Source: Actinoplanes philippinensis (lineage in GTDB: Bacteria; Actinomycetota; Actinomycetes; Mycobacteriales; Micromonosporaceae). Taken from it: a stretch of DNA of 64,000 bases. The DNA is taken from positions 434,001 to 498,000 of the forward strand of contig NZ_FONV01000001.1 of the NCBI RefSeq assembly GCF_900113015.1. Direction: 5' to 3'. How positions within the stretch are numbered: position 1 is the first letter of the stretch; the number at the start of each line of letters is the position of its first letter. The translations under genes and the position numbers were made by a program. Of this stretch, positions 17,504 through 26,294 are shown in pieces. Under the pieces are notes generated by a model, which searched no databases, was not told the DNA's origin, and saw nothing but the letters and a program-made list of their open reading frames with translations.

Positions 17504-18502
17504 ATGTCCAGAATCCCCACCCCCACCCTGTGGCGACGCTTCACGGCCATCGCGCTGACCGCCGGAGTCGCCGCCGTCGGGTTCGTGCTCGCCGACCCCG
17601 CCGCCCGGCCGTCCCACGCCGCCGCCTGCAACGGCTACGTCGGCCTGACCTTCGACGACGGCCCGTCGGCGAGCAACACCCGCACCCTGCTGACCGCCCT
17701 GCGCAACAACGGGCTGCGGGCCACCATGTTCAACACCGGCCAGAACGCCGCCGCCAACGCCGCCCTCGTCAAAGCGCAGGTCGACGCCGGCATGTGGGTC
17801 GGCAACCACAGCTACACCCACCCCCACCTGACCCAGCAGAGCCAGGCCACCATCGACTCGGAGATCTCCCGCACCCAGTCCGCGATCGCGGCGGGCGGCG
17901 GCGGCACGCCGAAACTGTTCCGCCCGCCCTACGGCGAGACCAACGCCACCCTGCGGTCGGTCGAGCAGAAATACGGCCTCACCGAGATCATCTGGGACGT
18001 CGACTCCGCCGACTGGAACAACGCGAGCACCGACGCGATCGTCAACGCCGCCGGCCGGCTCACCAACGGCCAGGTCATCCTGATGCACGACTGGCCGGCC
18101 AACACGGTCGCCGCCATCCCGCGCATCGCCCAGGGCCTGGCCTCACGCGGCCTGTGCGCCGGCATGATCTCGCCGGCCACAGGACGGGCGGTCGCCCCCG
18201 ACGGCTCCGGTGGAGGTGGCGGTGGCGGCGGGAGCGCTACCTGCACCGCAACGCTCTCCGCCGGACAGTCGTGGGGCGACCGTTACAACCTCAACGTCGC
18301 CGTCACCGGCTCCAACAACTGGACCGTGACCCTCAACCTGCCGTCCCCCGCCAAGGTCATCAACACCTGGAACACCACGGCGAGCTGGCCGTCCGCCCAG
18401 CAGATGGTCGCCAAGCCGAACGGCAGCGGCAACAACTTCGGGCTCACCGTCCAGCCCAACGGCAACTGGAACTGGCCCAGCGTCTCCTGCACCGCCACCT
18501 GA
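17504..18502 (+). CDS. Secreted CE4 polysaccharide deacetylase with C-terminal CBM2
   Basis: 332 residues. Signal peptide at residues 1-40 (RR, hydrophobic stretch, then SHAAA). The NodB domain at about 44-220 keeps the metal and catalytic motifs [32 protein letters not shown] and ILMHDW. A Gly-rich linker ([11 protein letters not shown], about 234-244) leads to a cellulose/chitin-binding CBM2 module ending with paired Cys and WNWPSVSC. Likely removes acetyl groups from chitin oligomers or xylan outside the cell. Monocistronic, with its own promoter and a strong terminator. Confidence 0.9.
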   Translation: MSRIPTPTLWRRFTAIALTAGVAAVGFVLADPAARPSHAAACNGYVGLTFDDGPSASNTRTLLTALRNNGLRATMFNTGQNAAANAALVKAQVDAGMWVGNHSYTHPHLTQQSQATIDSEISRTQSAIAAGGGGTPKLFRPPYGETNATLRSVEQKYGLTEIIWDVDSADWNNASTDAIVNAAGRLTNGQVILMHDWPANTVAAIPRIAQGLASRGLCAGMISPATGRAVAPDGSGGGGGGGGSATCTATLSAGQSWGDRYNLNVAVTGSNNWTVTLNLPSPAKVINTWNTTASWPSAQQMVAKPNGSGNNFGLTVQPNGNWNWPSVSCTAT

Positions 18503-18524
18503 CCCCGACCCCCGTTCCCCACCA

Positions 18525-18557
18525 GCGGCGCGGCGGCCTTTCCGGCCGCCGCGCCGC
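18525..18557 (+). terminator. Rho-independent-type hairpin after the deacetylase gene
   Basis: A perfect 14-base-pair GC stem with a TTTCC loop (arms GCGGCGCGGCGGCC and its complement) starts 22 bases after the stop. No U-tract follows, as is common in high-GC actinobacteria. Confidence 0.75.
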
Positions 18558-18660
18558 GACCCTTCCGGCACCCGCGCACCGCCGGGCGCCGCGACCTTCC
18601 AGCGCCCGCGCACCGCCGGGCGCCGCGACCTTCCAGCGCCCGCGCACCGCCGGGCGCCGG
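18558..18660. repeat. 34-bp tandem repeat, about 3 copies
   Basis: The motif GCGACCTTCC followed by (A/G)GC(G/A)CCCGCGCACC recurs every 34 bases (for example from 18590 and 18624). It lies directly after the terminator in noncoding DNA. Confidence 0.7.
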
Positions 18661-19035
18661 CTCTCCACCCGAAACCGTTCCCGGCCCACCGCCCGGGTCG
18701 ACCGGTCGACCGCGCCGTCACCCCACGACCGTTCCCACCCACCGCCGCGACCGCCGGACAGCCCTGCCTCCCCCGGCAACCGCTCCCGACCCGCCGCCCG
18801 GGCCGGCCGGACGACCGCGCCGTCACCCCACGACCGTTCCCACCCACCGCCGCGACCGCCGGACAGCCCTGCCTCCCCCGGCAACCGCTCCCAGCCCACC
18901 GCCCGGGCCGGCCGGACGACCGCGCCGTCACCCCACGATCGTTCCCGCCCACCGCCGCGACCGCCGGACAGCCCTGCCTCCCGCGGCAACCGCTCCCGGC
19001 CCGCCGCCACCGGACAGCCACGCCGTCACCGGGCC
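18661..19035. repeat. 105-bp tandem repeat (minisatellite), about 3.4 copies
   Basis: The block beginning CAACCGCTCCC recurs at 18777, 18882 and 18987, exactly 105 bases apart, with a degenerate first copy from about 18673. Because 105 is a multiple of three it opens long reading frames on the minus strand that read as 35-residue repeats, but these overlap the deacetylase gene and have no start signals, so I treat the region as noncoding. From 19036 to 19213 I see no gene. Confidence 0.85.
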
Positions 19036-19213
19036 GCGACCCCCGGCCGGCATTGGACAGACACCATTCCAGGCCGTCGGACGCCGCGCCTCGGCCCCGC
19101 GGGCCTCTCCGGCGACCCGGCCTCGCGTGCGACGCCGCCTCATCGGCCCTCCCACCTCGCGTGATCCGGCGGGTCGGCTCCGGAGGGCCGGAAAAGATCG
19201 GCCCCGCCCGTCA

Positions 19214-20233
19214 TCAGGCGGAGTCGCGCCACACCGTGGTGGTGGGGAGGATACGGCCGCCCGGGTCGACCGGCTCACCGCGGAGCTGCCGCAGGACCAG
19301 GTGTGCGGCGGCGGATCCGATCTCCTCGATCGGCTGGCGCACCGTCGACAGCCTGGGCTGCGACCACACGGCCCACGGGCTGTCGTCGAAGCCCACGACG
19401 CCGACGTCACCCGGCACGGCGCGTCCCGCCTCCCGGAGCGCTTCGAGAGCGCCCGCCGCGAGCACGTCGGACGCCGCGAACACGCCGTCGATCGCCGGCT
19501 CACGCTCCAGCAGCAGGCGCATCCCGTCGGCGCCGCAGCGGTGGTCGTGGCCGGGAACCCGGACGACGAGGTGTTCCTCGAAGGCCGGCCCCATCGCCGA
19601 GCGGTATCCGGCCAGCCGGTCGGTGCACGAGTCGCGGTCCTGTGCCGCCGCGATCATCCCGGTCCGTCGCCGGCCGGTGGCGAGCAGCCGCGACACGATC
19701 TCGCGGGCGGCGGTCTCGTTGTCGATGCCGACGTACGGCACGGCGTCGCCCAGGTCGGGCGGGTGGCCGACGACCGCCGCGGGCAGGCGCAGGTCACGGA
19801 TCACCTTGATGATCGGGTCCCCGGCGCGGGCGGACACGACGATCGCCCCGTCGACGAAGCCGCCGCTGAGGTGGCGGGCCACCCGTTCGGTGTCGCGGGG
19901 GGACTCCAGGAGCAGGTTGACCATCTGGTGGTCGGCGCCGGAGAGCACCGCGTTGGCGGCGAGCATCACCGCGCCGATGTTGGGGTCGGCGAAGGCGCCC
20001 GCGTGCTGCCCCAGCGCGACGAACGCGACCGCCTGCGAGCGGCGCGTCCGCAACGTACGGGCGGCCGTGTTCGGCACGAACCCGATGCCGGCGATCGCCT
20101 CCTCGATGGCGGCGCGCGCCGCCGCGGAGACGTACCCGCCGTTGAGCGCCCGGCTGACGGTGCCGCGGGACACGCCGGCGGCGGCCGCGATGTCGTGCAC
20201 CGTCGTACGTCTCTGGGGCTCGGAGGGGGCCAT
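19214..20233 (-). CDS. LacI-family transcriptional regulator
   Basis: 339 residues from ATG 20233. N-terminal helix-turn-helix and hinge: TTVHDIAAAAGVSRGTVSRA (about residues 10-29) followed by ALNGGYVSAAARAAIEEA. The periplasmic-binding-like sugar domain shows GFVPNTAARTLRTRRSQAVA, VVGHPPDLGDAVPYVGIDN, GVFAASDVLAAGALEALRE and VGVVGFDDSPWA. Divergent from the GH35 gene with a palindrome in the shared gap, so it probably represses the galactosidase until a galactoside appears. Confidence 0.9.
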   Translation of the reverse strand: MAPSEPQRRTTVHDIAAAAGVSRGTVSRALNGGYVSAAARAAIEEAIAGIGFVPNTAARTLRTRRSQAVAFVALGQHAGAFADPNIGAVMLAANAVLSGADHQMVNLLLESPRDTERVARHLSGGFVDGAIVVSARAGDPIIKVIRDLRLPAAVVGHPPDLGDAVPYVGIDNETAAREIVSRLLATGRRRTGMIAAAQDRDSCTDRLAGYRSAMGPAFEEHLVVRVPGHDHRCGADGMRLLLEREPAIDGVFAASDVLAAGALEALREAGRAVPGDVGVVGFDDSPWAVWSQPRLSTVRQPIEEIGSAAAHLVLRQLRGEPVDPGGRILPTTTVWRDSA

Positions 20234-20316
20234 GGGTGCACGATAGCGCCGCCGCATCGACCGATCTCGCTTCTGATCGGGTGCCCGGCCGGTTGCCGCG
20301 GGGCGCCCGCCCATGA

Positions 20317-20336
20317 CAATGTTTAGGTAAACATTG
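20317..20336. promoter_or_regulatory. Perfect 20-bp operator palindrome of the LacI/GH35 pair
   Basis: CAATGTTTA-GG-TAAACATTG: nine-base perfect arms around GG. It lies between the divergent LacI regulator and beta-galactosidase genes, 21 bases before the TTG I take as the galactosidase start. The size and symmetry fit a LacI-family operator, though the centre is GG rather than the common CG. Confidence 0.75.
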
Positions 20337-20357
20337 ATCATGCGGAGGAGCGTCGAC

Positions 20358-22109
20358 TTGCGCGGGGCACGGGTTCTCACGACGGCCGGCGACGGCTTCC
20401 TGCTCGATGGCGAGCCGTTCCGGATCATCGCCGGGGCGATGCACTACTTCCGCATCCACCCTGATCAGTGGGCCGACCGGATCGAGAAGGCGCGGCTCAT
20501 GGGCCTCAACTCGATCGATGTCTACGTGCCGTGGAACGCGCACCAGCCCCGCCCCGGGGAGGTCGTCCTCGACGGCATCCTCGATCTGCCCCGCTACCTG
20601 GAGCTCATCGACCGCGCCGGGCTGCACGTGGTGTTCCGGCCCGGCCCGTACATCTGCGCCGAATGGGACGGCGGCGGGCTGCCCGCGTGGCTCAGCACGT
20701 CCGGGGTGCGGCTGCGCAGCAGTGACCCGGCGTACCTGGAGGCGGTCGACGCGTGGTTCGACCGGCTGCTGCCGGTGGTCACGCCGTACCTGGGGAGCAA
20801 CGGCGGCCCGATCATCGCCGTGCAGGTCGAGAACGAGTTCGGGGCGTACGGTCCGGAGGACCCCGATTATCTGCGGCACCTCGCGGACGGACTGCGCCGG
20901 CGCGGGGTCACCGAGCTGCTGTTCACCTGTGACCAGGCCGAGGGCGACATGCTGCGGCGGGGTGGGCTGGACGGCATTCTGCGTACCGTGACGTTCGAGC
21001 ACGCCGACGGCGCCCTGGAGAAGCTGCGCCGCCACCAGCCGACCGGTCCGCTGATGTGCGCGGAGTTCTGGGACGGCTGGTTCGACCACTGGGGCGGGCC
21101 GCACCACACCCGGGACGCCGCCGACGCGGCCGCCGATCTGGAGAAGGTGCTGTCGGCGGGCGCCTCGGTGAGCCTGTACATGTTCCACGGCGGCACCAAC
21201 TTCGGCACCACCAACGGCGCCGACTACAAGCACGTCTACCTGCCCACCATCACGTCGTACGACTACGACGCCCCGCTCAGCGAGGCCGGTGACGTCACCG
21301 CGAAGTACCGGCTCATGCGCGAGGTGATCGCCCGGTACGCGCCGGTGCCGGACGAGCCGCTGCCCGGCCCGGCGGCCCGGCTCGACCGCGCCGGCATACC
21401 GCTGGACGAGGTGGCCGGCCTGTTCTCCGCCGCTCCCGGCCTCGGCACGGCGGTGGCCTCCGAGTCGCCGCTGACCATGGAGCAGCTCGGCGAGCACAAC
21501 GGTTTCGTGCTCTACGAGACGGCGCTGCCGTCCGCCGGGCCGATGGTGCTGGCGATCGAGTCGTTCGCCGACCGGGCGCAGATCTTCGTCGACGGCGCCC
21601 CGGCCGGGATGCTGGAGCGCGGCCGTACGGAACGCGCGCTGACCATCGCGGCCGGCCGCGATGGGGCGACGCTGAGCGTGCTGGTGGAGAACACCGGCCG
21701 GGTCAACTACGGCGTCCACATGAACGACCCGAAGGGCCTCCTCGGCCCGGTCCTGGCCGACGGCCGGACGCTGACCGGCTGGACCCAGACCGCGCTGCCG
21801 CTGCACGATCTCACCGGCCTCGCCTTCGCCCCGGCGGGTGACCGTCCGCCGTCCGGGCCGGCGTTCCGCCGCGGCACCGTCGACATCGACGAGCCGGCCG
21901 ACACGTTCCTGTCCCTGCCCGGCTGGGAGCAGGGCATGGCCTGGGTGAACGGCTTCGCCCTCGGCCGCTACTCGGCCCGGGGACCGCAGCGCACCCTGTA
22001 CGTCCCCGGCCCGGTGCTGCGCCCCGGCCGCAACGAGATCGTCGTCCTGGAGCTGAAGGCGGCCACCAACCGCACCGTCGACCTGGTCCCCACCCCCGAC
22101 CTGGGCTGA
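20358..22109 (+). CDS. Beta-galactosidase, glycoside hydrolase family 35
   Basis: 583 residues from TTG 20358, chosen because GGAGGAG (20344-20350) is 7 bases upstream; ATG 20340 and TTG 20334 have no ribosome site and touch the operator. GH35 TIM barrel: FRIIAGAMHYFRIHP, DVYVPWNAHQP, VFRPGPYICAEWDGGGLPAW, acid/base Glu in AVQVENEFGAYG, nucleophile Glu in CAEFWDGWFDHWG, and the TNFGTTNGADY loop. C-terminal jelly-roll domains end LELKAATNRTVDLV. No signal peptide, so cytoplasmic; probably acts on imported beta-galactosides. Confidence 0.92.
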   Translation: MRGARVLTTAGDGFLLDGEPFRIIAGAMHYFRIHPDQWADRIEKARLMGLNSIDVYVPWNAHQPRPGEVVLDGILDLPRYLELIDRAGLHVVFRPGPYICAEWDGGGLPAWLSTSGVRLRSSDPAYLEAVDAWFDRLLPVVTPYLGSNGGPIIAVQVENEFGAYGPEDPDYLRHLADGLRRRGVTELLFTCDQAEGDMLRRGGLDGILRTVTFEHADGALEKLRRHQPTGPLMCAEFWDGWFDHWGGPHHTRDAADAAADLEKVLSAGASVSLYMFHGGTNFGTTNGADYKHVYLPTITSYDYDAPLSEAGDVTAKYRLMREVIARYAPVPDEPLPGPAARLDRAGIPLDEVAGLFSAAPGLGTAVASESPLTMEQLGEHNGFVLYETALPSAGPMVLAIESFADRAQIFVDGAPAGMLERGRTERALTIAAGRDGATLSVLVENTGRVNYGVHMNDPKGLLGPVLADGRTLTGWTQTALPLHDLTGLAFAPAGDRPPSGPAFRRGTVDIDEPADTFLSLPGWEQGMAWVNGFALGRYSARGPQRTLYVPGPVLRPGRNEIVVLELKAATNRTVDLVPTPDLG

Positions 22110-22488
22110 CGCGCGGGTCTTCACCGTCGCCGACCCGGTGGACGTGGCCAACTACTTCGTCTGGCGGCAGCGGGACGCGGTACGCAACTCGATCGCGATG
22201 GCCGCGCAGGCTCACTTCCCGCACCGGCGGCTGCAGGGTGTGCACAGCGGCGGGATGCAGGAGCTGTTGTGGTCCGAGGCCGGCGTCAACTGGAACGACT
22301 ACCCAGCCGGCGTCAAACGGGGCCGGGTGGTGACGAAGGTGAGCGGCGAGAGGGCGGTGACCTACACCGACCGGCGGACCGGCGTCACGCAGACGACGAC
22401 GGCTCTGCGCAGCTGGTGGGAGGTCGGGGACGCGCCGCATTTCACCGCCGAGGGGCTGGCGCCGCTGATCCCGGCGATGCGGCGGTGA
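22108..22488 (+). pseudogene. thg1: Truncated tRNA(His) guanylyltransferase (Thg1), C-terminal half only
   Basis: Reading from 22108 gives DARVFTVADPVDVANYFVWR and then QRDAVRNSIAMAAQAHFPHR, GVNWNDYPAGVKRG, which match the C-terminal half of Thg1 family proteins (FDxRVF, NYFLWRQQDATRNSI, GVNWNDYP). The catalytic palm half that should precede it is missing: the homology begins at the very stop codon of the GH35 gene. GTG 22138 could start a 116-residue fragment, but no enzyme activity is expected. I find no matching N-terminal half on the other side of the LacI/GH35 pair. Confidence 0.75.
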
Positions 22489-22691
22489 CGCTTCCGCGCC
22501 GCTGGGACAGCCCCGGGGACCAGCCGGGGTGACCGGGAGCGGGCAGCAGCCCGGCGGTGAGGCCGGGCGCCGGGCCGGGACCGCGTCGCTCCGGTAGCGG
22601 AGGGCGCCGGGCGGGCTGCGGTCGGGGAGGTGTGGCCGTACCGCTGAAATTGCCTTGACCTCAACCCGACGTGAAGTGGGACCTTCGGGCC

Positions 22692-24575
22692 ATGAGTATG
22701 GAAGTCGCGGCCTGGAATTCGATGTGGCATGCCATGAACCGGCAGGACGACAAGCGGCCGTTCTCGCGGGCGACGTTACGGCGCATCCTCGCGCTGGCCC
22801 GGCCACAACGGCGGGTGCTGACGGCGTTCCTGCTGCTCAGCGTGGTGACGGCGGTTCTCGCGGTGGCGACGCCGGTGCTCGCCGGGCAGGTGGTGGACGC
22901 GATCGTCGAGGCGCGGGAGGCGCGGCTCGTGATCACGCTGGCGATCGGGATCGCGGTGATCGCGCTGAGCGAGGCGGGGCTCGGGCTGGTGCAGCGGTGG
23001 CTGTCGGCGCGGATCGGTGAGGGGCTGATCCTCGAGCTGCGGACCCGGGTGTTCGATCACGTGCAGCGGATGCCGGTGGCGTTCTTCACCCGGACACGTA
23101 CGGGCGCGCTGGTCAGCCGGCTCAACAACGATGTGATCGGCGCGCAGCGGGCGTTCAGCGACACACTGTCCGGTGTGGTCGGCAACCTGGTGGCGCTGGT
23201 CCTGACGCTGATCGTGATGGTCGGCATCTCGTGGCAGATCACCGTGCTGGCGCTGCTCCTGCTGCCGGTGTTCGTGCTGCCGGCGCGCCGGATGGGCGGG
23301 CGGCTGGCCGGGCTGCAGCGGGAGGCGGCCGAGCACGACGCGGCGATGAACACGCAGATGACCGAGCGGTTCTCGGCGCCGGGCGCGACGCTGGTGAAGC
23401 TGTACGGCGACCCGGCCGCCGAGTCCGCCGAGTTCGCGGCCCGGGCCCGGCGGGTGCGTGACATCGGGGTGCGCACCGCGATGGCGCAGTGGTCGTTCCT
23501 GACCGCGCTGACCAGCGTGTCGGCGGCGGCGATCGCGCTGGTCTACGGGCTCGGCGGGTTCTACGCGCTGCAGGGGCGGATGGATCCGGGCGCGGTGGTG
23601 GCGCTGGCGATCCTGCTGACCCGGCTGTACGCGCCGCTGACGTCGCTGGCCAGCGCCCGGGTGGAGGTGATGAGCGCGCTGGTCAGCTTCGAGCGGGTGT
23701 TCGAGGTGCTCGACCTGAAACCGCTGATCGAGGAGAAGCCGGACGCGCGGCCGGTCCCGGACGGGCCGGTGTCGGTGGAGTTCGACGACGTACGGTTCGC
23801 CTATCCGTCCGCCGACAAGGTGTCGCTGGCGTCGCTGGAGGAGGTCGCGACGCTCGACACCCGGGGTGGCGACGAGGTGCTGCACGGTGTGTCGTTCACC
23901 GCCGCGCCGGGGCAGATGGTGGCGCTGGTCGGGTCGTCCGGGGCGGGCAAGTCGACGATGGCGAGCCTGCTGCCGCGGCTGTACGACGCGGGCGCCGGCG
24001 CGGTCCGGCTCGGTGGGGTCGACGTGCGGGACCTGAGCGCGGCGTCGCTGCGGCGCACGCTCGGCATGGTCACCCAGGACGGGCACCTGTTCCACGAGTC
24101 GGTCCGGGCGAACCTGCTGCTGGCCCGGCCGGACGCGACCGACGGCGAACTGTGGGACGTGCTGCGCCGCGCCCACGTCGCCGACCTGATCGAGTCGCTG
24201 CCGGACGGGCTGGACACCGTCGTCGGCGAGCGCGGATACCGGCTGTCCGGCGGGGAACGGCAGCGGCTCACCATCGCCCGGCTGCTGCTCGCGCGACCGC
24301 GGGTGGTGGTGCTCGACGAGGCGACCGCGCACCTCGACTCGACCTCGGAACAGGCGGTGCAGGCCGCGCTCGGTGAGGCGTTGAACGGGCGTACCGCGGT
24401 GGTGATCGCGCACCGGCTGTCGACGGTCCGGGCCGCCGACCAGATCCTGGTGATCGAGGACGGCCGGGTGGTGGAGCGCGGCACGCATCCCGAGCTGATG
24501 GCCGTCGGCGGGCGTTACGAGGAGCTGTACCGCACCCAGTTCAGCTCAGCGACGACGCCCGCCGCACCGCGCTGA
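22692..24575 (+). CDS. ABC exporter (fused permease-ATPase half transporter)
   Basis: 627 residues from ATG 22692. Six membrane helices within residues about 40-330, then a nucleotide-binding domain with Walker A GSSGAGKST, Q-loop VTQDGHLFHESV, signature LSGGERQRL, Walker B VVLDEATAHLD and the His switch IAHRLSTVRAADQI. Type I exporter architecture, likely a homodimer exporting a drug-like or lipid substrate. The ATPase carries an insert between the first two strands (DKVSLASLEEVATLDTRGGD). No partner half transporter is present. The 3-prime end overlaps the convergent secreted protein by 35 bases. Confidence 0.9.
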   Translation: MSMEVAAWNSMWHAMNRQDDKRPFSRATLRRILALARPQRRVLTAFLLLSVVTAVLAVATPVLAGQVVDAIVEAREARLVITLAIGIAVIALSEAGLGLVQRWLSARIGEGLILELRTRVFDHVQRMPVAFFTRTRTGALVSRLNNDVIGAQRAFSDTLSGVVGNLVALVLTLIVMVGISWQITVLALLLLPVFVLPARRMGGRLAGLQREAAEHDAAMNTQMTERFSAPGATLVKLYGDPAAESAEFAARARRVRDIGVRTAMAQWSFLTALTSVSAAAIALVYGLGGFYALQGRMDPGAVVALAILLTRLYAPLTSLASARVEVMSALVSFERVFEVLDLKPLIEEKPDARPVPDGPVSVEFDDVRFAYPSADKVSLASLEEVATLDTRGGDEVLHGVSFTAAPGQMVALVGSSGAGKSTMASLLPRLYDAGAGAVRLGGVDVRDLSAASLRRTLGMVTQDGHLFHESVRANLLLARPDATDGELWDVLRRAHVADLIESLPDGLDTVVGERGYRLSGGERQRLTIARLLLARPRVVVLDEATAHLDSTSEQAVQAALGEALNGRTAVVIAHRLSTVRAADQILVIEDGRVVERGTHPELMAVGGRYEELYRTQFSSATTPAAPR

Positions 24576-25107
24576 TCAGCAGGCGCTGCGCGACGGCCGG
24601 GTCGCCGTCGGAGGTCTCCCACCCGTTGTCGGCGACCACCACGACGGCCCGGCCGGTGCGGGCGACCGCCACGTACGTCTGATGGGTGACCTCCTCGCCG
24701 ACGTGCTCCCACCGCTGGGTCCAGCGCAGGGTGAGCCGGCCGGCCGCGCTCTCCTCGACCCGCCAGTCCGGGCACCCGTCCACCGCCTTGCGCAGTTTTC
24801 GCAGGTAGCGGCCGGCGTCGCGGTGCACCGCCAGATACTCCATGATCGACTCGGGGGCGCCGTCGACGTCGATGACGGCGGCGACGGCCCGGTCGGTGAC
24901 CGGCGCGGGCACGCCGGCGCCGCACGGGCGGGGTGGGCGCAGCTGCGGCCAGTCGTCGCCGTCGGTGGCGTGCGGCGTGACCCCGCCCAGGTCGGACGCC
25001 TGCAGCAGCGCCTCGTCGGGGATCCCGGCGGCGCCGGCGGCGGGTGTCGCGGTCACTCCGGCGAGCACCACGATCGCCGCGGCGAGAAGCCCTCGGATGA
25101 CGTACAT
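24541..25107 (-). CDS. Secreted protein of unknown function (sensor-domain-like)
   Basis: 188 residues. Signal peptide at 1-26 ([20 protein letters not shown] then TPAAGAAG). The mature part has two conserved-looking Cys ([16 protein letters not shown]) that may form a disulfide, and a strand pattern [29 protein letters not shown]. This resembles the extracellular sensor domains attached to actinobacterial Ser/Thr kinases and lipoproteins, but I cannot assign a ligand. Convergent overlap with the ABC exporter. Confidence 0.7.
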   Translation of the reverse strand: MYVIRGLLAAAIVVLAGVTATPAAGAAGIPDEALLQASDLGGVTPHATDGDDWPQLRPPRPCGAGVPAPVTDRAVAAVIDVDGAPESIMEYLAVHRDAGRYLRKLRKAVDGCPDWRVEESAAGRLTLRWTQRWEHVGEEVTHQTYVAVARTGRAVVVVADNGWETSDGDPAVAQRLLISAVRRASSLS

Positions 25108-25327
25108 GCCACCTCCAACGACCGATACGGAAATTCGACCCTACGCTCCGGCGGACGCTTCCTCCCGGCGATTCCCGTTTCGTGTGTTAGGTTGGGCGTG
25201 TTGCAGTTTTGATTTCCAAGAATTAGCGGGGAAATTCTCGTCTCTGCCCGGGTTCCGGGGGTCATCAACGCGGCGGCGCGAGATGCCGCACGGTGCGGCG
25301 TTCCTCATGGTCGGCAAGGAGAATTCT

Positions 25328-25531
25328 ATGGCCACCGGTGTCGTGAAGTGGTTCAACAGCGACAAGGGCTTCGGTTTCATCACGCAGGACGGTGGTGGAC
25401 CCGATGTGTTCGCCCACTTCTCGGCGATCGCGTCGAGCGGATTCCGGTCCCTGGAGGAAAACCAGCGGGTCGAATTCGAGGTGGCACAGGGCGCGAAAGG
25501 CCCGCAGGCGGAGAATATCCGCACCATTTGA
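25328..25531 (+). CDS. Cold-shock protein (CspA family)
   Basis: 67 residues, the family size. RNP1 KGFGFI and RNP2-like VFAHFSAI are intact in [20 protein letters not shown]. Binds single-stranded RNA/DNA as an RNA chaperone. AAGGAG lies 7 bases before the ATG. The 220-base upstream gap is AT-rich compared with its surroundings, as expected for a csp leader, and a strong terminator follows. Confidence 0.95.
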   Translation: MATGVVKWFNSDKGFGFITQDGGGPDVFAHFSAIASSGFRSLEENQRVEFEVAQGAKGPQAENIRTI

Positions 25532-25565
25532 TCTTCCGTCGCCGGGAAAGGCGCGGAAAAAGCGA

Positions 25566-25610
25566 GAGCGTGTGACCGTCCGGTTCGGACTGTCACACGC
25601 TCTTTCTCGT
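25566..25610 (+). terminator. Intrinsic terminator after the cold-shock gene
   Basis: Arms GAGCGTGTGAC (25566-25576) and GTCACACGCTC (25592-25602), with an inner GTCCG/CGGAC stem and GTT loop, followed by TTTCTCGTCT. One of the few hairpins in the window with a T-rich tail. Confidence 0.85.
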
Positions 25611-25623
25611 CTCGGCGCCGGCC

Positions 25624-25651
25624 ATGCTTTAAACTGCTAGGTTGAAAGCAT
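25624..25651. promoter_or_regulatory. Dyad-symmetric operator candidate
   Basis: ATGCTTT-a-AAC, six central bases, then GTT-g-AAAGCAT: ten of eleven positions pair. It lies 25 bases upstream of the ATG at 25676, so it may be the operator for that gene. The cognate regulator is unknown. Confidence 0.45.
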
Positions 25652-25675
25652 GGATGCTACGGAAGGATGCCGCCG

Positions 25676-26248
25676 ATGCCACTGACCGACCTGTCAGCCG
25701 CCGAACGCCACCGCCGGATCGCCGCCGGCTTCACCGCCCGTGTCGAGGGCGTCAAGGACTGGGACGCCCCCGCGCCGGTCGAGGGCTGGACCGCCCGGGA
25801 CGTGGTCCGTCACCTCGTCGAGTGGCTTCCGGGCCTGCTGTCCTCGGGCGCCGGCGTGACCCTGCCCGCCGGGCCGGGCGTCGACACCGACCCGGTGCGC
25901 ACCTGGGCGGTGCACGTCACCGCCGTGCAGGAGCTGCTCGACGATCCGGGCGGCCGCGAGCTGACCAACCCACATCTCGGGACGCTGCCGCTCGACCAGG
26001 CGATCGACCGCTTCTACACCACCGACGTGTTCATGCACACCTGGGATCTGGCCCGCGCCTCCGGCCAGGACGAGACCCTGGAGACGGAGATGTGCGCGGC
26101 GCTGGTCACCGGCATGGAGCCGATGGACGAGATGCTGCGCGCCTCCGGCCAGTACGGTCCGGCCGTCCCGGTCCCGGCCGGCGCCGACCCGCAGACCCGC
26201 CTGATCGGCTTCATCGGCCGCGACCCGTTCTGGTCGGCCCCACGCTGA
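25676..26248 (+). CDS. TIGR03086-type metal-binding protein (DinB/maleylpyruvate isomerase-like)
   Basis: 190 residues. ATG 25676 is preferred over 25667 because GGAAGG lies 9 bases before the former and directly abuts the latter. Pattern of the mycothiol-dependent isomerase/DinB four-helix fold: APAPVEGWTARDVVRHLVEW (metal His in the V-x-H-L/V motif) and a conserved FMHTWDLARASGQDETLE, where a second His would bind metal. The exact reaction is unknown for this subgroup. Confidence 0.78.
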   Translation: MPLTDLSAAERHRRIAAGFTARVEGVKDWDAPAPVEGWTARDVVRHLVEWLPGLLSSGAGVTLPAGPGVDTDPVRTWAVHVTAVQELLDDPGGRELTNPHLGTLPLDQAIDRFYTTDVFMHTWDLARASGQDETLETEMCAALVTGMEPMDEMLRASGQYGPAVPVPAGADPQTRLIGFIGRDPFWSAPR

Positions 26249-26294
26249 CATTCGTCCAAGACGCCGCGACGCCGGCAGGCGCACCGTAGCGGGC

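Noticed and set aside
18143..19021. Minus-strand frame of 292 codons with 35-residue repeats
   Set aside because: It is open only because the 105-bp repeat is a multiple of three; it runs antisense into the CBM2 domain of the deacetylase, lacks a ribosome site and shows no domain.
18558..19035. Repeat arrays considered as CRISPR
   Set aside because: Units are contiguous with no unique spacers, unit lengths (34 and 105) do not fit repeat-spacer geometry, and there are no cas genes nearby.
19794..22151. Minus-strand frame of 785 codons opposite the GH35 gene
   Set aside because: High-GC antisense shadow; composition is Arg/Gly/Val/Pro-rich without motifs, whereas the plus strand encodes a clear GH35 enzyme.
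22655..22691. MerR-type promoter before the ABC exporter (TTGACCTCAACC with a weak dyad)
   Set aside because: The dyad pairs only five of seven bases and no -10 box occurs at the 19-base spacing such promoters need.
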